This document shows positions 22,165-34,800 of a DNA stretch of 64,000 bases, piece by piece. The stretch is from Amia ocellicauda (taxonomy: Eukaryota; Chordata; Actinopteri; Amiiformes; Amiidae): contig NC_089855.1 in NCBI RefSeq assembly GCF_036373705.1, positions 9,234,219 through 9,298,218 of the forward strand. Direction: 5' to 3'. The position numbers and the translations under genes were made by a program. Below the pieces are notes generated by a model, which did no database searches, was not told where the DNA came from, and saw only the letters and a list, made by a program, of their open reading frames with translations. How positions within the stretch are numbered: position 1 is the stretch's first letter; each line of letters opens with the position of its first letter.

Positions 22165-24634
22165 CAACAAATGTAGGTCTTGTAGGCAAATTTTATATCT
22201 CGATTTTATATAATAAATAACTATATTTGTTAATATAGTTGTTAATGCAAAAATACCAGCTCTGGGAACAAATCACTTTTAATATCAGAAATAAACACTG
22301 TGTAAACAGAGAGCTTAACTCACATTCATTGCACCAATTATGTGTGTGTTCCCTGTGACATGAGACATCTGATCAAAGAACGCTGACAGTGTTTGTGTAA
22401 TGCACATTTCCACAGAACTGCGCAGATCTGCATGGCTCCACCAATGTCATGTCTGTCAGTTCCAGACTAAAACCATATTTGAGAATAAAAGCCTCCCAAA
22501 ATCCCCGTATCCTCTACACAGAGAACAACGTTTACATTTTAACCTGAAGCAACAGTCACTTCTGTTGAAGTACATTTTGCATTATTCACCAGGGGCGCTG
22601 GTACGACACAGTTCATGTCGTACACATTAAAGTAACAAACTAGTTAATTCACTGAACAACAAAAAAGACAAATACAAAATTGCTTTACATGCCCTGTGGT
22701 TGTTTATTTGATTTGGTCAGGTTTAGATACCCTTGTGTCGTGATCCTATGTCTACAATTTAATACATCAGTTCCCAACACTGAAATGTTGTAGGCTTTAT
22801 TTGTACCTGTCATAAGTCAACAACAACAGAAAAAACAGTTGCACATCAAATACACAAAAATACACAAACAGAATGATTGTAGCAAATCTATCCCTGCCTG
22901 GTATTTGAATCAGGTTATATCCTCATGAGCAACTATGTATTTTAGTAAAATTCCCTAGAATCCCATCAGTTTATGCTGTTGGGAATTGTTAGTGAATCTC
23001 ACACTGTTTTCTAAGAGTTATACTACTCCTGCATGTCCAACTCCTTGTCTGAGGTTGTCACACTTGCAGTTTTGCACCACTGCTTGCAGGCTATCATCCC
23101 TCACCCAGCTGACAATGACAGACTTGACCTGGTTTGATTTCAATCCTGGCACTTGTTTTGCTTTTTTCTCTGTTTTTTAATCCTAAACCAAACCGATTAG
23201 TCTATTTTTGTAATTATTTGTTTTGCTCCACTACGTTCTGTGATTTGCGTTGATGAAGGAAACTGAGCTTCAGGCTACAGAGCTGCTGAAATGAAGTTTA
23301 CAGACTTTGGAAAAGCAACGAGAGTAAGTTAAGTCTTGGTCTCTCGCTCTTCAGTGTGAGGGAGTGTGTTTATAAAGTAGGCTCTTTTCCTCAGAGCAAT
23401 CTGTTACCCACAGTGACTGTAATCAGTCAGTGTTACACAGTGAATACAGGACTATATATAAACAATTACGTTTGCATATATAGCTGACAATGGAAAAGCA
23501 AACTAAACAACTTGGTGATAAAATCTGTCAGCGCTATGATGAAAAGTTGATTACCCTCATTCATATAAGGCTTTACAGGATGCAAGGTTCAATGATTGAT
23601 GACACTGATAAATAAATAAAGTAATTAAACACTCTTACTGTACTGTTTTGGAGCCGAGAACTTTTTCCATGGAAATCTTCACCATATATTCACGTTGAAG
23701 GGAATGCGTCTTTATTTGGAAATGCATATGACCAAGACAAAACTAAGTAAACATAAACCCAATTCTGTATAAACTTTGCAAACTGATGTGTCTGAGTGAT
23801 GTGTAATGTAATCTATGAGACCTAAAGGTGTGATATAACTGGGATTATTTACTTTACAGTGAATCGCAAAGGGACAGCATAGCTTTGTTCTGGAAATATA
23901 TAATGAGTGGCCCAAATAAAATCACACCAAATGTAATACCAAACCAAATACAGAGTGGCTCTACTGATTCAGCATACAGATGAGGAATCTTCATAGTTCA
24001 TAGTCCTCACTGTGATGGAGTGAACCCATCTCCAATACAACCACACTACTCATTGCTGATTTGTGTGATGCAGTTAAAACGCCTTTTTTAAACGTTATTA
24101 ATGGTGGTAATTTGTTGTATTAAAAAAAAGGGGCATGGTTGATATTAATAACTCACTTATGAATTTACCTGTTGTGGAGGGAAAGGGGGAGCTAGGCTGG
24201 AGTTGTGGGGGTTGGTGTGTGGGCAGCCATGTTGGTGAAGGGTAAAGTGGTTACAGAGGCCAGCCTGGAGAAGTGCAATATATGCTTGGCCATTACCATA
24301 TTTATTGTATTAAGGTAGCCACTCTTAATTCTCTGGCCAAGGGAAAGGTTCAAGTGGTTGTAGGAAAGAGGTGTGTGCAATAATGTTTTGTTTTATTTTC
24401 TTTGTACTAATGTTGGTTTGTTTTTCTTTATGGTATTAGATATAATTAATTTTGTTTATCATGAGAGTGGGCAATGCAGTGTATTTGTGTTTATACTTTT
24501 AGATATTGAGTTATTTATATTGTATTAATGGTCTGTTCTTGGGGGAGGAGTTCTAGACCTTGGAGTATAAAGAGGGAGTGTGAGAACTGCTAGGGGTCAG
24601 TTGGAAGGTTGGGTTTCTTCAAGGAGATGGTTAG
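22165..24634. other. Gene-poor AT-rich stretch
   Basis: No coding sequence, RNA gene or mobile element could be supported over about 2.4 kb. Open frames are short and lack motifs. Confidence 0.6.
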
Positions 24635-24642
24635 TATAGAGT

Positions 24643-24832
24643 CCAGTGGTTTCAAACTGGAGTATCCCCTGCCCTGCTGTTTTTTTTTTTCCAACCAAGG
24701 TCTTAATTGCTGAATTGAAACCCTAATTGACCTAACAAAGCAATATACCATTCAATTAAGTAATTAAGACCTTGGTTGGAACAAAAACCAGCAGGGCAGG
24801 GGGTACTCTAGGACCTGTTTGAAAACCACTGG
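24643..24832. mobile_element. Palindromic hAT-type MITE
   Basis: A 190-bp element starting CCAGTGGTTTCAAAC and ending GTTTGAAAACCACTGG. The inner arms are also complementary (CCCTGCCCTGCTG...CCAACCAAGGTCTTAATT against AATTAAGACCTTGGTTGG...CAGCAGGGCAGGGG), so the whole element can fold into one hairpin. The flanks TATAGAGT (24635-24642) and TATAGAGG (24833-24840) form an 8-bp target duplication with one mismatch. It has no coding capacity. Confidence 0.85.
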
Positions 24833-24840
24833 TATAGAGG

Positions 24841-27053
24841 GTAGCTCTTGTTTTCTTCCTGCTCTCAGGAGTTTTTGTGTTCTCTTGGGAAGGGATAGAT
24901 TTGCTACAATCATTCTGTTTGTGTATTTTTTTTAAAGATAAGAAACTGAATTAAATGACTATCTGGTCGTATGTGTTCCCTGCATTATAACACCTGACCC
25001 TGGGTCTGCAACACTCACATCAAATTGAAAAAACAAAATAAAAAAACATTAACATTAATTATCAGAAATACTGAACACAACTAACCTGAGCGAAAATATA
25101 TCTGTTGGTGCCCATGACAATTACCATGAATGGTCAGTGTGTTTCAGTCTATTATCCCATTATTGCAGAGCAGAGTCATTCAGAAGAGCCAGTTTGTGAA
25201 CTCGAGATGACAGGGCGATGGGAAGACGTTTTTACCTTCCTAGTTGAGGACGGTCTGAGGGTATGAATTAATAAAATATGTAAAAACTTCAGAAGGCTTT
25301 AGTGGGCAAGGTTCGACAAGTTCTCTGGATGTGCTTGTAGTAAATTCCAGTGTCTCTTCTGCTCATGTACTTATTTCAGTCATTACTAGCTTTATTACAA
25401 AGGCCACAAAATGTTAATGGATGCAATGAAGACAAGTAAAAAAGGTTAGAGGTGTTAGAGGTGTCCAGAGACTTCAGAGACGTAGCATAAATCAGGACCT
25501 AGAACTGTGTACTGGGTGAATCAATTATGTACTGAGTGTAACAGGTGCCGAATCGATATTTTATTAAGGTAGAAATCGTTGTTCTAAACTGAAAGGCCTT
25601 TGACTTGAAGCGCTATCCTTTCAACGTTTACTGATGTTTCTAGTGGATTAGAAACAAAACGACATTTTATATTGAAAGTCTTTGTTCATTTCCCTCAGTG
25701 CAGAATATCAAAGACTGTGAATGACATGACTTTTATGGATGTGATCCAGCATTCATCTGAACTAAAAAGCTTCACACCTAACCTTGCAAGACATGCTGAC
25801 ACTCACTGCTCCTGTCAGGCAGATTCTGAACTACATTTCTACAACATTTCGACAGTCCAGCTTTTGAATTCTCCATTCGCTTTTCTTTCAGAGCAACTTG
25901 GTTTTCTCTCAAAGCTGTTGCCCAGTAATTCAGAGTCAAGATGGGTTTCAGTTTTGACACATATGGGAGACATGAATATAAAAGTGTCTTGTAAACATCA
26001 TTTTCATAATGTTATACTTTTCAGACTGATGCATTTCCTTGTCTGAATATCATTCACTATTTCAAGTTTCTCCCTGTGTACAATCCTTTATGAAACAATA
26101 TATGCCATTTAAACACACACGCATACACACACACACACACATATATATACACACGCACACGCACATATACACATGCACACGCACATGGCTTAACCACCTT
26201 TTACAAGGTTCCCCTTTGTTTTGTCCGTCATTAACTTCAAATGCCAGTGTGAATTTAAATTGAAAAGGTCAGATCTTTAAATAAATGACTTGAAGTCAGA
26301 TTAAATTAGGTAGACTCTCTGTTAGAGAAGAATTTCATAATCTGAGTTAAACCTCATGAGAGAGTTAGAAAGGAGAAAATTAATCTCAAAGAACACGTGG
26401 AACATGATCTAATTGTCTAATTGTCTTATTTCGCCATACCCGTCTCTGTCAATTCATAAAGGGATTACAGAAATACACATTAAGAGCAGAGAAAATATTC
26501 ATTAGCGAGCAAAGCCCACGTAATTATTTAATTAAAAGCGCCATTAAGTCTAAATCACAAAAGAAAGTGTGCCGATTGTTTTCAGATTTTTAATTCATTG
26601 GATGAATTGTGTTTGGTTTTAATTAGGTATTTCCCCATCATTGTAACAAACCTCTGAGTTAGGTTAACATTGATTGGCATACAAATAAACGTACTTTTCA
26701 CCTGTATTGTAATATTTACAAACTCCTATAAACACTCTGTATATGTGTACATGTCTGCCAATAAATTAAAACTGAATTCCCACTATATTTCAAAATACAT
26801 ATTTAATACCTATATGCAAAAGACTCTCATGCATAAGTAACATGTAGACAGAATGTGAATGTAAATGAAAGGATTGGAGAAGCACCTATTTACTACTCCT
26901 GAACATTTGAGCTCAAACAGAAGCAGTTTCTATATATCTGAGAATGAAGGAATAACAGTTTATGTTGAAAAATAAAATTAACATGCCAGATAATTGAAAA
27001 CAGGACTGCTCTGCAATCAAGTGTGACATATGAAACTGGAGCTTTGAGCGTTT

Positions 27054-27060
<7 letters not shown>
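24841..27060. other. Gene-poor stretch with simple repeats and a possible conserved non-coding block
   Basis: No gene supported. A mixed CA/CGCA/TA array lies at about 26115-26185. The non-repetitive block at about 26270-26640 is rich in homeodomain-type cores (GTAATTATTTAATTAAAAG, ATTAGCGAG, GCCATTAAG) and looks like a conserved regulatory element in composition, but conservation cannot be tested here. Confidence 0.4.
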
Positions 27061-27100
<40 letters not shown>

Positions 27101-27107
27101 GTGTGTG
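27061..27107. repeat. (GT)n microsatellite
   Basis: GT array with one GC interruption near 27095, followed by a GGGGGGG run near 27111. Confidence 0.97.
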
Positions 27108-27378
27108 GTGGGGGGGGTTGATGTGTGTGTGTATAGTTGTGTGTGAGTGAATAATTGTTCACTACTTCATAATCAAGTCCTGTGCACTAACTTGTTTAGT
27201 TACTTGTTGGAATCTGATGTATGGGGGTAGTTTGTTGCTTTGGTCATGAAATCTCATCGTTTTTTAAGCCTAGGCATATGTTTAAACTCAAAACAAGATG
27301 CAGACAAATGGAAAAATCATTGTTAGGCCTCACAGTGGATTTATGTGGACTTTGAGTAGCAACCTAAATGGGCATATA

Positions 27379-28418
27379 CACTCACTTAAAGGATTATTAG
27401 GAACACCTGTTCAATTTCTCATTAATGCAATTATCTAACCAACCAATCACATGGCAGTTGCTTCAATGCATTTAGGGGTGTGGTCCTGGCCAAGACAATC
27501 TCCTGAACTCCAAACTGAATGTCTGAATGGGAAAGAAAGGTGATTTAAGCACTTTTGAGCGTGGCATGGTTGTTGGTGCCAGACGGGCCGGTCTGAGTAT
27601 TTCACAATCTGCTCAGTTACTGGGATTTTCACGCACAACCATTTCTAGGGTTTACAAAGAATGGTGTGAAAAGGGAAAAACATCCAGTATGCGGCAGTCC
27701 TGTGGGCGAAAATGCCTTGTTGATGCTAGAGGTCAGAGGAGAATGGGCCGACTGATTCAAGCTGATAGAAGAGCAACTTTGACTGAAATAACCACTCGTT
27801 ACAACCGAGGTATGCAGCAAAGCATTTGTGAAATTCAGATGGTAGAGTCAGAATTTGGCGTAAACAGAATGAGAACATGGATCCATCATGCCTTGTTACC
27901 ACTGTGCAGGCTGGTGGTGGTGGTGTAATGGTGTGGGGGATGTTTTCTTGGCACACTTTAGGCCCCTTAGTGCCAATTGGGCATCGTTTAAATGCCACGG
28001 CCTACCTGAGCATTGTTTCTGACCATGTCCATCCCTTTATGACCACCATGTACCCATCCTCTGATGGCTACTTCCAGCAGGATAATGCACCATGTCACAA
28101 AGGTCTAATCATTTCAAATTGCTTTCTTGAACATGACAATGAGTTCACTGTACTAAACTGGCCCCCACAGTCACCAGATCTCAACCCAATAGAGCATCTT
28201 TGGGATGTGGTGGAACGGGAGCTTCGTGCCCTGGATGTGCATCCCACAAATCTCCATCAACTGCAAGATGCTATCCTATCAATATGGGCCAACATTTCTA
28301 AAGAATGCTTTCAGCACCTTGTTGAATCAATGCCACGTAGAATTAAGGCAGTTCTGAAGGCGAAAGGGGGTCAAACACAGTATTAGTATGGTGTTCCTAA
28401 TAATCCTTTAGGTGAGTG
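27379..28418 (+). mobile_element. Tc1/mariner element, internally deleted (short-ITR family)
   Basis: Bounded by TA dinucleotides at 27377-27378 and 28419-28420. Terminal inverted repeats of 29 bp (CACTCACTTAAAGGATTATT at the left, its complement at the right with one mismatch) end in GAACACC/GGTGTTC. At 1,040 bp it is shorter than intact family members because part of the transposase gene is gone. Its ITRs and transposase are unrelated to the other two Tc1 copies here, so it is a separate family. Confidence 0.93.
27527..28386 (+). pseudogene. Tc1-like transposase, deleted and frameshifted
   Basis: Starts MGKKGDLSTFERGMVVGARR with the helix-turn-helix DNA-binding domain (SISQSAQLLGFSRTTISRVY) and a second paired-like region (RRMGRLIQADRRATLTEITT). 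Around 27825-27850 the frame changes: the sequence jumps from QQSICE into a block whose proper reading, GRVRIWRKQNENMDPSCLV, is in another frame. The missing piece should hold the first catalytic Asp (WSDES motif). The C-terminal half is intact (27877-28386): GGGVMVWGMFSW, FQQDNAPCH (second Asp), [12 protein letters not shown] (Glu) and a terminal GGQTQY. With one of three catalytic residues lost it cannot transpose itself. Confidence 0.9.
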
Positions 28419-28420
28419 TA

Positions 28421-30255
28421 TTACTGCACTTAATTTGGACATAGCAAATACTAATATGACCATTTAACTGTAGACTATTAATACTTTAGGTGCTCCTAAT
28501 TAAACACTTTTTAATATTGGCGTGCCAAACAAAATGACCTAAATATATTATTTTATTTTGTATGTATTCATATTACTACTAATAATTATTATTATGAAGT
28601 TCACAAATATGTAATGCTCTTCAAGCTGGAGTTAACATTAGGTTAAAGAGACATGTAAGAGTTAAAGATCTATGACTAAAAAAAACAATCGCTGTGAAAT
28701 TCTCTCGTACAATATAAATAAATCAAACATTACCTCCTGATGTTTGTTCACTCCTGAACACAGAATGACATTTAAAGTGGTTAGTTTGCAACTTATTAAG
28801 TTTATGCTCTTATTATCTACGATTAGTCTGTAAAGCAATATGTTTATCCCTTTATTTTTATGAAGTTGGTGACAAAGAACTCACAAACTCATTTCTATAG
28901 ATTTTTTTATTTATTTGTAAGCTTTATATTTTTTATTCTTGTGCAACAAACATATAGCTGGTCTGCTTGTCCAAATAGTTCACTTTTTCTTTAATCCAAT
29001 CACAAGACATGATTCCAATTGAGGAGTTAAATACATTTTAGATGCTTTTCTGGCAAAACTCCAGCCTCTTCTTTAATGTATGAAGAGAAGGGATTTTGGC
29101 TTATGTTATTATTCTTGTCATTGTTTGCTTTTTTCTCAGCCATTAATCTGAGTGAAGAGTTAAGTATTCGTCTGCATGTGAATTGCACAGAGATATTACA
29201 GTATGTTTTATGCTGTTCTGGTTCTGGAGAGGTCTTTAAGAATTGGCTTATGAATCAACCTGACAGTCATGGATATGAAAATTAGGTTCAGAAAATAAAC
29301 ACTAGAACTTTTAAGATTTATAGTTAGTTTGTGTACTTCTTTTAAAAATAAGACTTGGAAGCTCAAAATACTTTTTATAGGCAGGAAAAAGTAGGGTGTC
29401 CGAAACACTAGGAACTTTTTGCTGAGAGCTGTGCACCGTGGATGAATCTACTGTAACGAGAACATGCGTGGCCCAAAGACCAGGGTTTACTAATGAACTG
29501 TGGCAAAATTAACACTTGAGTGTTTTCTGAATAGTAACTTAATAAAATCCAAAGCCGAATCATTGAGTGGTGATGTGAAAAGGGTCAGGAACGGTGGCTT
29601 TGAGAGGTTGAATACTGAAGGGAGAGGACAGACATGCTCTAGGGGAGAGTTAAGCTGAGCTGAGCCATATTTTTAAATTATGGGTATAAGCAAAGTACCC
29701 AAATATGTGCATAACAAATTTTAGTCAAATAAAAGCAAACCTGCATAAGATTAATGGTGCTTTTATAATTTTGACTATTTGGTGATGATGCATATTTGAA
29801 CATGGATCTACGTTTTGTGTTTGTTTGGCTTAGTGGTTCACAAAATTAATACCATATTATTAATTTTAAATGTCAAGAGCTCTCAAGATTTGAACAAAGG
29901 CAACATCATTTTCACTTTCTATTGGGTGAAGAAAATGTGATTTAAAAGGTTTTGCTCATTTACATTTTGTATTTCCACATAGTCTTTTGGTCTTTGTGTT
30001 ACTAATATTGAATTCCCGTGACAGGAAATATGAACATTTATTTAAAGAATTGAAAATCATACATTATAAATAAAAGTACCTTAGTGTATACCCCACATTT
30101 TAGTATGTACTGTGGGAAAAACCATAACAAATAATATTCCAATTCACAGAACACATGTATATTTCAATAATACATATTTCTGAATATTAAACTATCAAGG
30201 TCCCATTATATAATAGTTTTATATTTTAAAACTTGTTATCGATATGGTTTCCAAC
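28421..30255. other. Gene-poor AT-rich stretch
   Basis: No gene, RNA or element supported. Open frames are below 80 codons and lack recognisable motifs. Confidence 0.6.
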
Positions 30256-30257
30256 TA

Positions 30258-31826
30258 CAGTGAGGGAAAAAAAGTATTTGATCCCCTGCTGATTTTGTAC
30301 GTTTGCCCACTGACAAAGAAATGATCAGTCTATAATTTTAATGGTAGGTGTATTTTAACAGTGAGAGACAGAATAACAGCAAAAAAATCCAGAAAAACGC
30401 ATTTCAAAACAGTTATAAATTGATTTGCATGTATAAATAAGTATTTGATCCCCTATCAATCAGCAAGATTTCTGGCTCCCATGTGTCTTTTAAACAGGTA
30501 ACGAGCTGAGATTAGGAGCTCTCTCTTAAAGGGAGTGCTCCTAATCTCAGCTCGTTACCTGTATAAAGACACCTGTCCACAGAAGCAATCAATCAATCAG
30601 ATTCCAAACTCTCCACCATGGCCAAGACCAAAGAGCTGTCCAAGGATGTCAGGGACAAGATTGTAGACCTACTCAAGGCTGGAATGGGCTACAAGACCAT
30701 CGCCAAGCAGCTTGGTGAGAAGGTGACAACAGTTGGTCCGATTATTCGCAAATGGAAGAAACACAAAATAACTGTCAGTCTCCCTCGGTCTGGGGCTCCA
30801 TGCAAGATCTCACCTCGTGGAGTTTCAATGATCATGAGAACGGTGAGGAATCAGCCCAGAACTACACGGGAGGATCTTGTTAATGATCTCAAGGCAGCTG
30901 GGACCATAGTCACCAAGAAAACAATTGGTAACACACTACGCCGTGAAGGTCTGAAATCCTGCAGCGCCCGCAAGGTCCCCCTGCTCAAGAAAGCACATGT
31001 ACAGGCCCGTCTGAAGTTTGCCAATGAACATCGGAATGATTCAGAGGAGAACTGGGTGAAAGTGTTGTGGTCAGATGAGACCAAAATTGAGCTCTTTGGC
31101 ATCAACTCAACTCGCCGTGTTTGGAGGAGGAGGAATGACCCCAAGAACACCATCCCCACCGTCAAACATGGAGGTGGAAACATTATGCTTTGGGGGTGTT
31201 TTTATGCTAAGGGGACAGGACAACTGCACCGCATCAAAGGGACGATGGACGGGGCCATGTACCATCAAATCTTGGGTGAAAACCTCCTTCCCTCAGCCAG
31301 GGCATTGAAAATGGGTCGTGGATGGTATTCCAGCATGACAATGACCCAAAACACACAGCCAAGGCAATAAAGGAGTGGCTCAAGAAGAAGCACATAAAGG
31401 TCCTGGAGTGGCCTAGCCAGTCTCCAGACCTTAATCCCATAGAAAATCTGTGGAGGGAGCTGAAGGTTTGTGTTGCCAAACGTCAGCCTCGAAACCTAAA
31501 TGACTTGGAGAGGATCTGCAAAGAGGAGTGGGACAAAATCCCTCCTGAGATGTGTGCAAACCTGGTGGCCAACTACAAGAAACGTCTGACCTCTGTGATT
31601 GCCAACAAGGGTTTTGCCACCAACTACTAAGTCGAAGGGGTCAAATACTTATTTCCCTCATTAACATGCAAATCAATGTATAACGTTTTTGAAATGCGTT
31701 TTTCTGGATCTTTTTGTCTCTCACTGTTAAAATACACCTACCATTAAAATTATAGACTGATCATTTCTTTGTCAGTGGGCAAACGTACAAAATCAGCAGG
31801 GGATCAAATACTTTTTTCCCTCACTG
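30258..31826 (+). mobile_element. Tc1/mariner element with long IR/DR termini, copy 1 (frameshifted)
   Basis: A 1,569-bp element between TA duplications (30256-30257, 31827-31828). It starts CAGTGAGGGAAAAAAAGTAT and ends with the complement. The terminal inverted repeats are about 200 bp and contain a second, inner direct-repeat-like copy of the 'agtatttgatcccc' core (IR/DR arrangement). A near-perfect internal palindrome (about 30483-30573) lies between the left IR and the transposase ATG. It is closely similar to the element at 58.0 kb over its whole length. Confidence 0.96.
30618..31630 (+). pseudogene. Tc1-family transposase, one-base frameshift
   Basis: Starts [19 protein letters not shown] with the paired-like DNA-binding domain ([20 protein letters not shown]), then the NLS-like [11 protein letters not shown], then the DDE domain: [13 protein letters not shown] (first Asp) and [12 protein letters not shown]. 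At about 31321-31326 one G is missing relative to the copy at 58.5 kb (GGATGGTATT against GGATGGGTATT). The first frame therefore runs out at 31370. The second frame (from about 31322 to 31630) continues with [17 protein letters not shown] (second Asp) and [11 protein letters not shown] (Glu). Apart from this indel the protein is preserved, so inactivation was recent. Confidence 0.95.
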
Positions 31827-31828
31827 TA

Positions 31829-34800
31829 TATTCCACAGCTTTATTTGTAAGTATTCTTTATCCTAAAGCCAAATATCTTGCATTAATTTACACTTATAAC
31901 CACAAAGGCTGTTGTTCATCTGATCATTCAGTTCATATTAAACATTTGTACGCAATTCAGCTTGAGTTACCAGAGCTGAATCAATCAATGTCTCACAAGG
32001 GGAAATTAAAAAAAAATTAAACCAAACAGAAAGGAAAAATTTGTAATGATATGTCAAACTATTATTTAATCGAGTTTTCTGGAAGTTATTATACAATATA
32101 TACTATTAGGCAGGTGTTGGGTCATTTACAAATCTTGAATACAGTGTCTGAGTCTTAAACTTGAATTTTAATAATTTATCAATTTGTACTGGTTTAACAT
32201 TTAGCTATATTATTCAGGAAAATCTCACTGCTGTCTTCATTCATTGTGTACCGACACGATCAAGCTGCTCGGGGGTTCAGATTTGCATTTCAATGGGGAT
32301 ATTATGCCTGGCGCTGTGTTGTGATCATAGCAGCTGGAGGTTGTAATCAATCAAGGAGTTATGGCATTTCTATAAATAATATTATAAAATCCCACACAGG
32401 CAGACCCCACTGTGAAACTGTCGACCATATGATTTGCAGATTTGATTGCTCTGTAATTTTTTACGGGTTACCTGCCTGCTCTAGTGTGTCTCCAGCCATG
32501 CTTTTCCTTGGGATCCCATCTGAATCCCATCTTTTACTTTATCCTCCAGATTGTAGCCAACCCTCTCTATGAAGGCAGATGAAGGTGGTGAAAAGCACCT
32601 GTGGAATCCCTGAGGTCAATATAAACAGACCACTTCCCCCACTTCCGGGTGCTGGAAATGTGCCGAGTGTAATGGATGACGGGAAGGAAAGCAATTCACA
32701 TCACATTGATTGTGCTTCTTGACAGTTGAACAATCAATTCCGATAGATGTGTAGTTTAGTTTTGTAAAATGCACACTATTGTGGTTGGGAAATGAAGGGG
32801 TTCGCTCAGACAACCGTACATTTCAGAGGAAGAGATTCCCGTTAATGCTTGTTTGAAATACGAGAACGTGAACTTAGCTGAAGAAACCCTTAGACACAGG
32901 CAGTGTGGAGCCGGGGGTATTATGTCATGGCTGTCTTCCACGAGACACATCTCATTTGTTGGCCAGTGAGCACTTTAGCAACCAGGAGTCAGTTACTGGC
33001 GCTAGTTAATCTTCAAAGATCCCTAACCCAGTGATTCCTTCTCATTTTAGTCTCTTACATAGTTTTCACAAAAAAAAACGTAATACAGAAGATCTCTTTA
33101 TTGATTTATGTTACCAAAATGTTTTAAAGTTTTTGTTGGACAGCTTGCAGAATTCCAGGGTATGACATTGCAATGAATTGTATCAAAAAGAAGAAGAAAA
33201 AACTATTTGTGCATAGCGTTAAGAGTTCAAAAAAATATTTTAGGGTTTATAAGTAAAATTCTCTGAAAAGCAAAGAGGCCTTGCCTAGAAAAATACCTGT
33301 TTGTAATTTTCCTTTGAATCTTAAAGGCCTTTTGCACCTGCTTATAGTAGAACACACATCAAATGTACTACCTTGTTCAACTGACTGTCAAAGACTGATG
33401 CATGGCTGCTCTGGGAATCCTGTGTTTGAAAACGCACAGAGCAGTCATTCATCATCGATTTAGGGTATCCTAGGCTTCCCAGAGTAGCATCAGGAGAGAG
33501 ATTAAATCTTGCTAAACAAATATTAACTGAAGAATTCATTCAGCATCCTGTATCCTAAAAGTTGTCTTCTAATCAGGTAAAGCAATCTGACAGTTTTCTG
33601 TGGTTTGATGTGTGTAATTGGGGTATTTTTTCCTTCCCCTCAAGCTTCCACTTAAACACAGAGATGTTATTCCACTACTTCAGGAGCCATGACTAGACTA
33701 AACCCAGAGATCAGGGAAAGATACTCCCTCATAGTTTAAGGCATGTGAACCTTTACATCTTGTATCAAAGGTGAGCCATGAGATTTGTCTGAGGTCTTTC
33801 AAATCCTCAGAGGGGCTGGCATCAAGAATAATATCACAGAGCAGCCACAAGGGCAATATGGATTTCATATCTGGAAATGAGATTCAGAAACAGGCACAAG
33901 GTATATGAAATCCATGACTGAGTCACGCCGTAGTTGCTGATTAACTTCGTATCCCAAAAGATCACACTCTGAGATTAGCTACTTGAAACTGAGAGCAGTG
34001 AGGGACTGCGGGACTCTCAGGCGCTGTAATGCTCAGACTTCGTGCTATATCAGCAACGTGAAGACAATTCTGTTTGAGTTTCACATTTCTAATCAGAAAA
34101 ATCATTGCGCTTTGGTTACTGAATTTCTAAGGTATTATAATATATCTGTTGTGTATGAATGCACGTGTATTTGTGGTATTTTTGCATGATAATGTTGTTG
34201 TTTTTGTTTTTTTAACACATCCAATGAGAGATTATTATGTAATTAATTCAGTGGTCACACAATAAATCTGTTAAACCTGACATGGTACTAATTAATGTTT
34301 TAAATTGTTACAATATTAAAGTATTTTTTTAATGTGTATGAACTACATTCTTTACCAATTCATTTTTTTAAATACATAACCTATTTGTTCCTACGCATTG
34401 ACTGATGACAGCAGAACACCTAAATTAATATTTTTTTAATGTTTGTAATTAGTGATCCTTAATGAGGTTGATACTGTGATCATTTGCATGTAATGATCGG
34501 ATGAAGGCGAATTGCTGAAGGTGTCTGTGATACCAGCTAGAAGTTGATTGTTTTAAAATATGATTGATTTGTAGTGTATTGGTGAGTGTAGGTCGTTGTT
34601 CCTGTTGACATCTGTGTATTGAAAATTATTTGTGCATTGTATTTTAATTAATTTGTAATGTATCAAAATGCAGGTCACGGTTAAAGTAGAAATGAGTATG
34701 CATGTCCAGAAATAACCTTTTATTATTATTATAATTAGTAGTAATAGTTGTAGTAGTAGTTTGTCTAATTACATTTGTAAGCAGTACTGAAAACATTATT

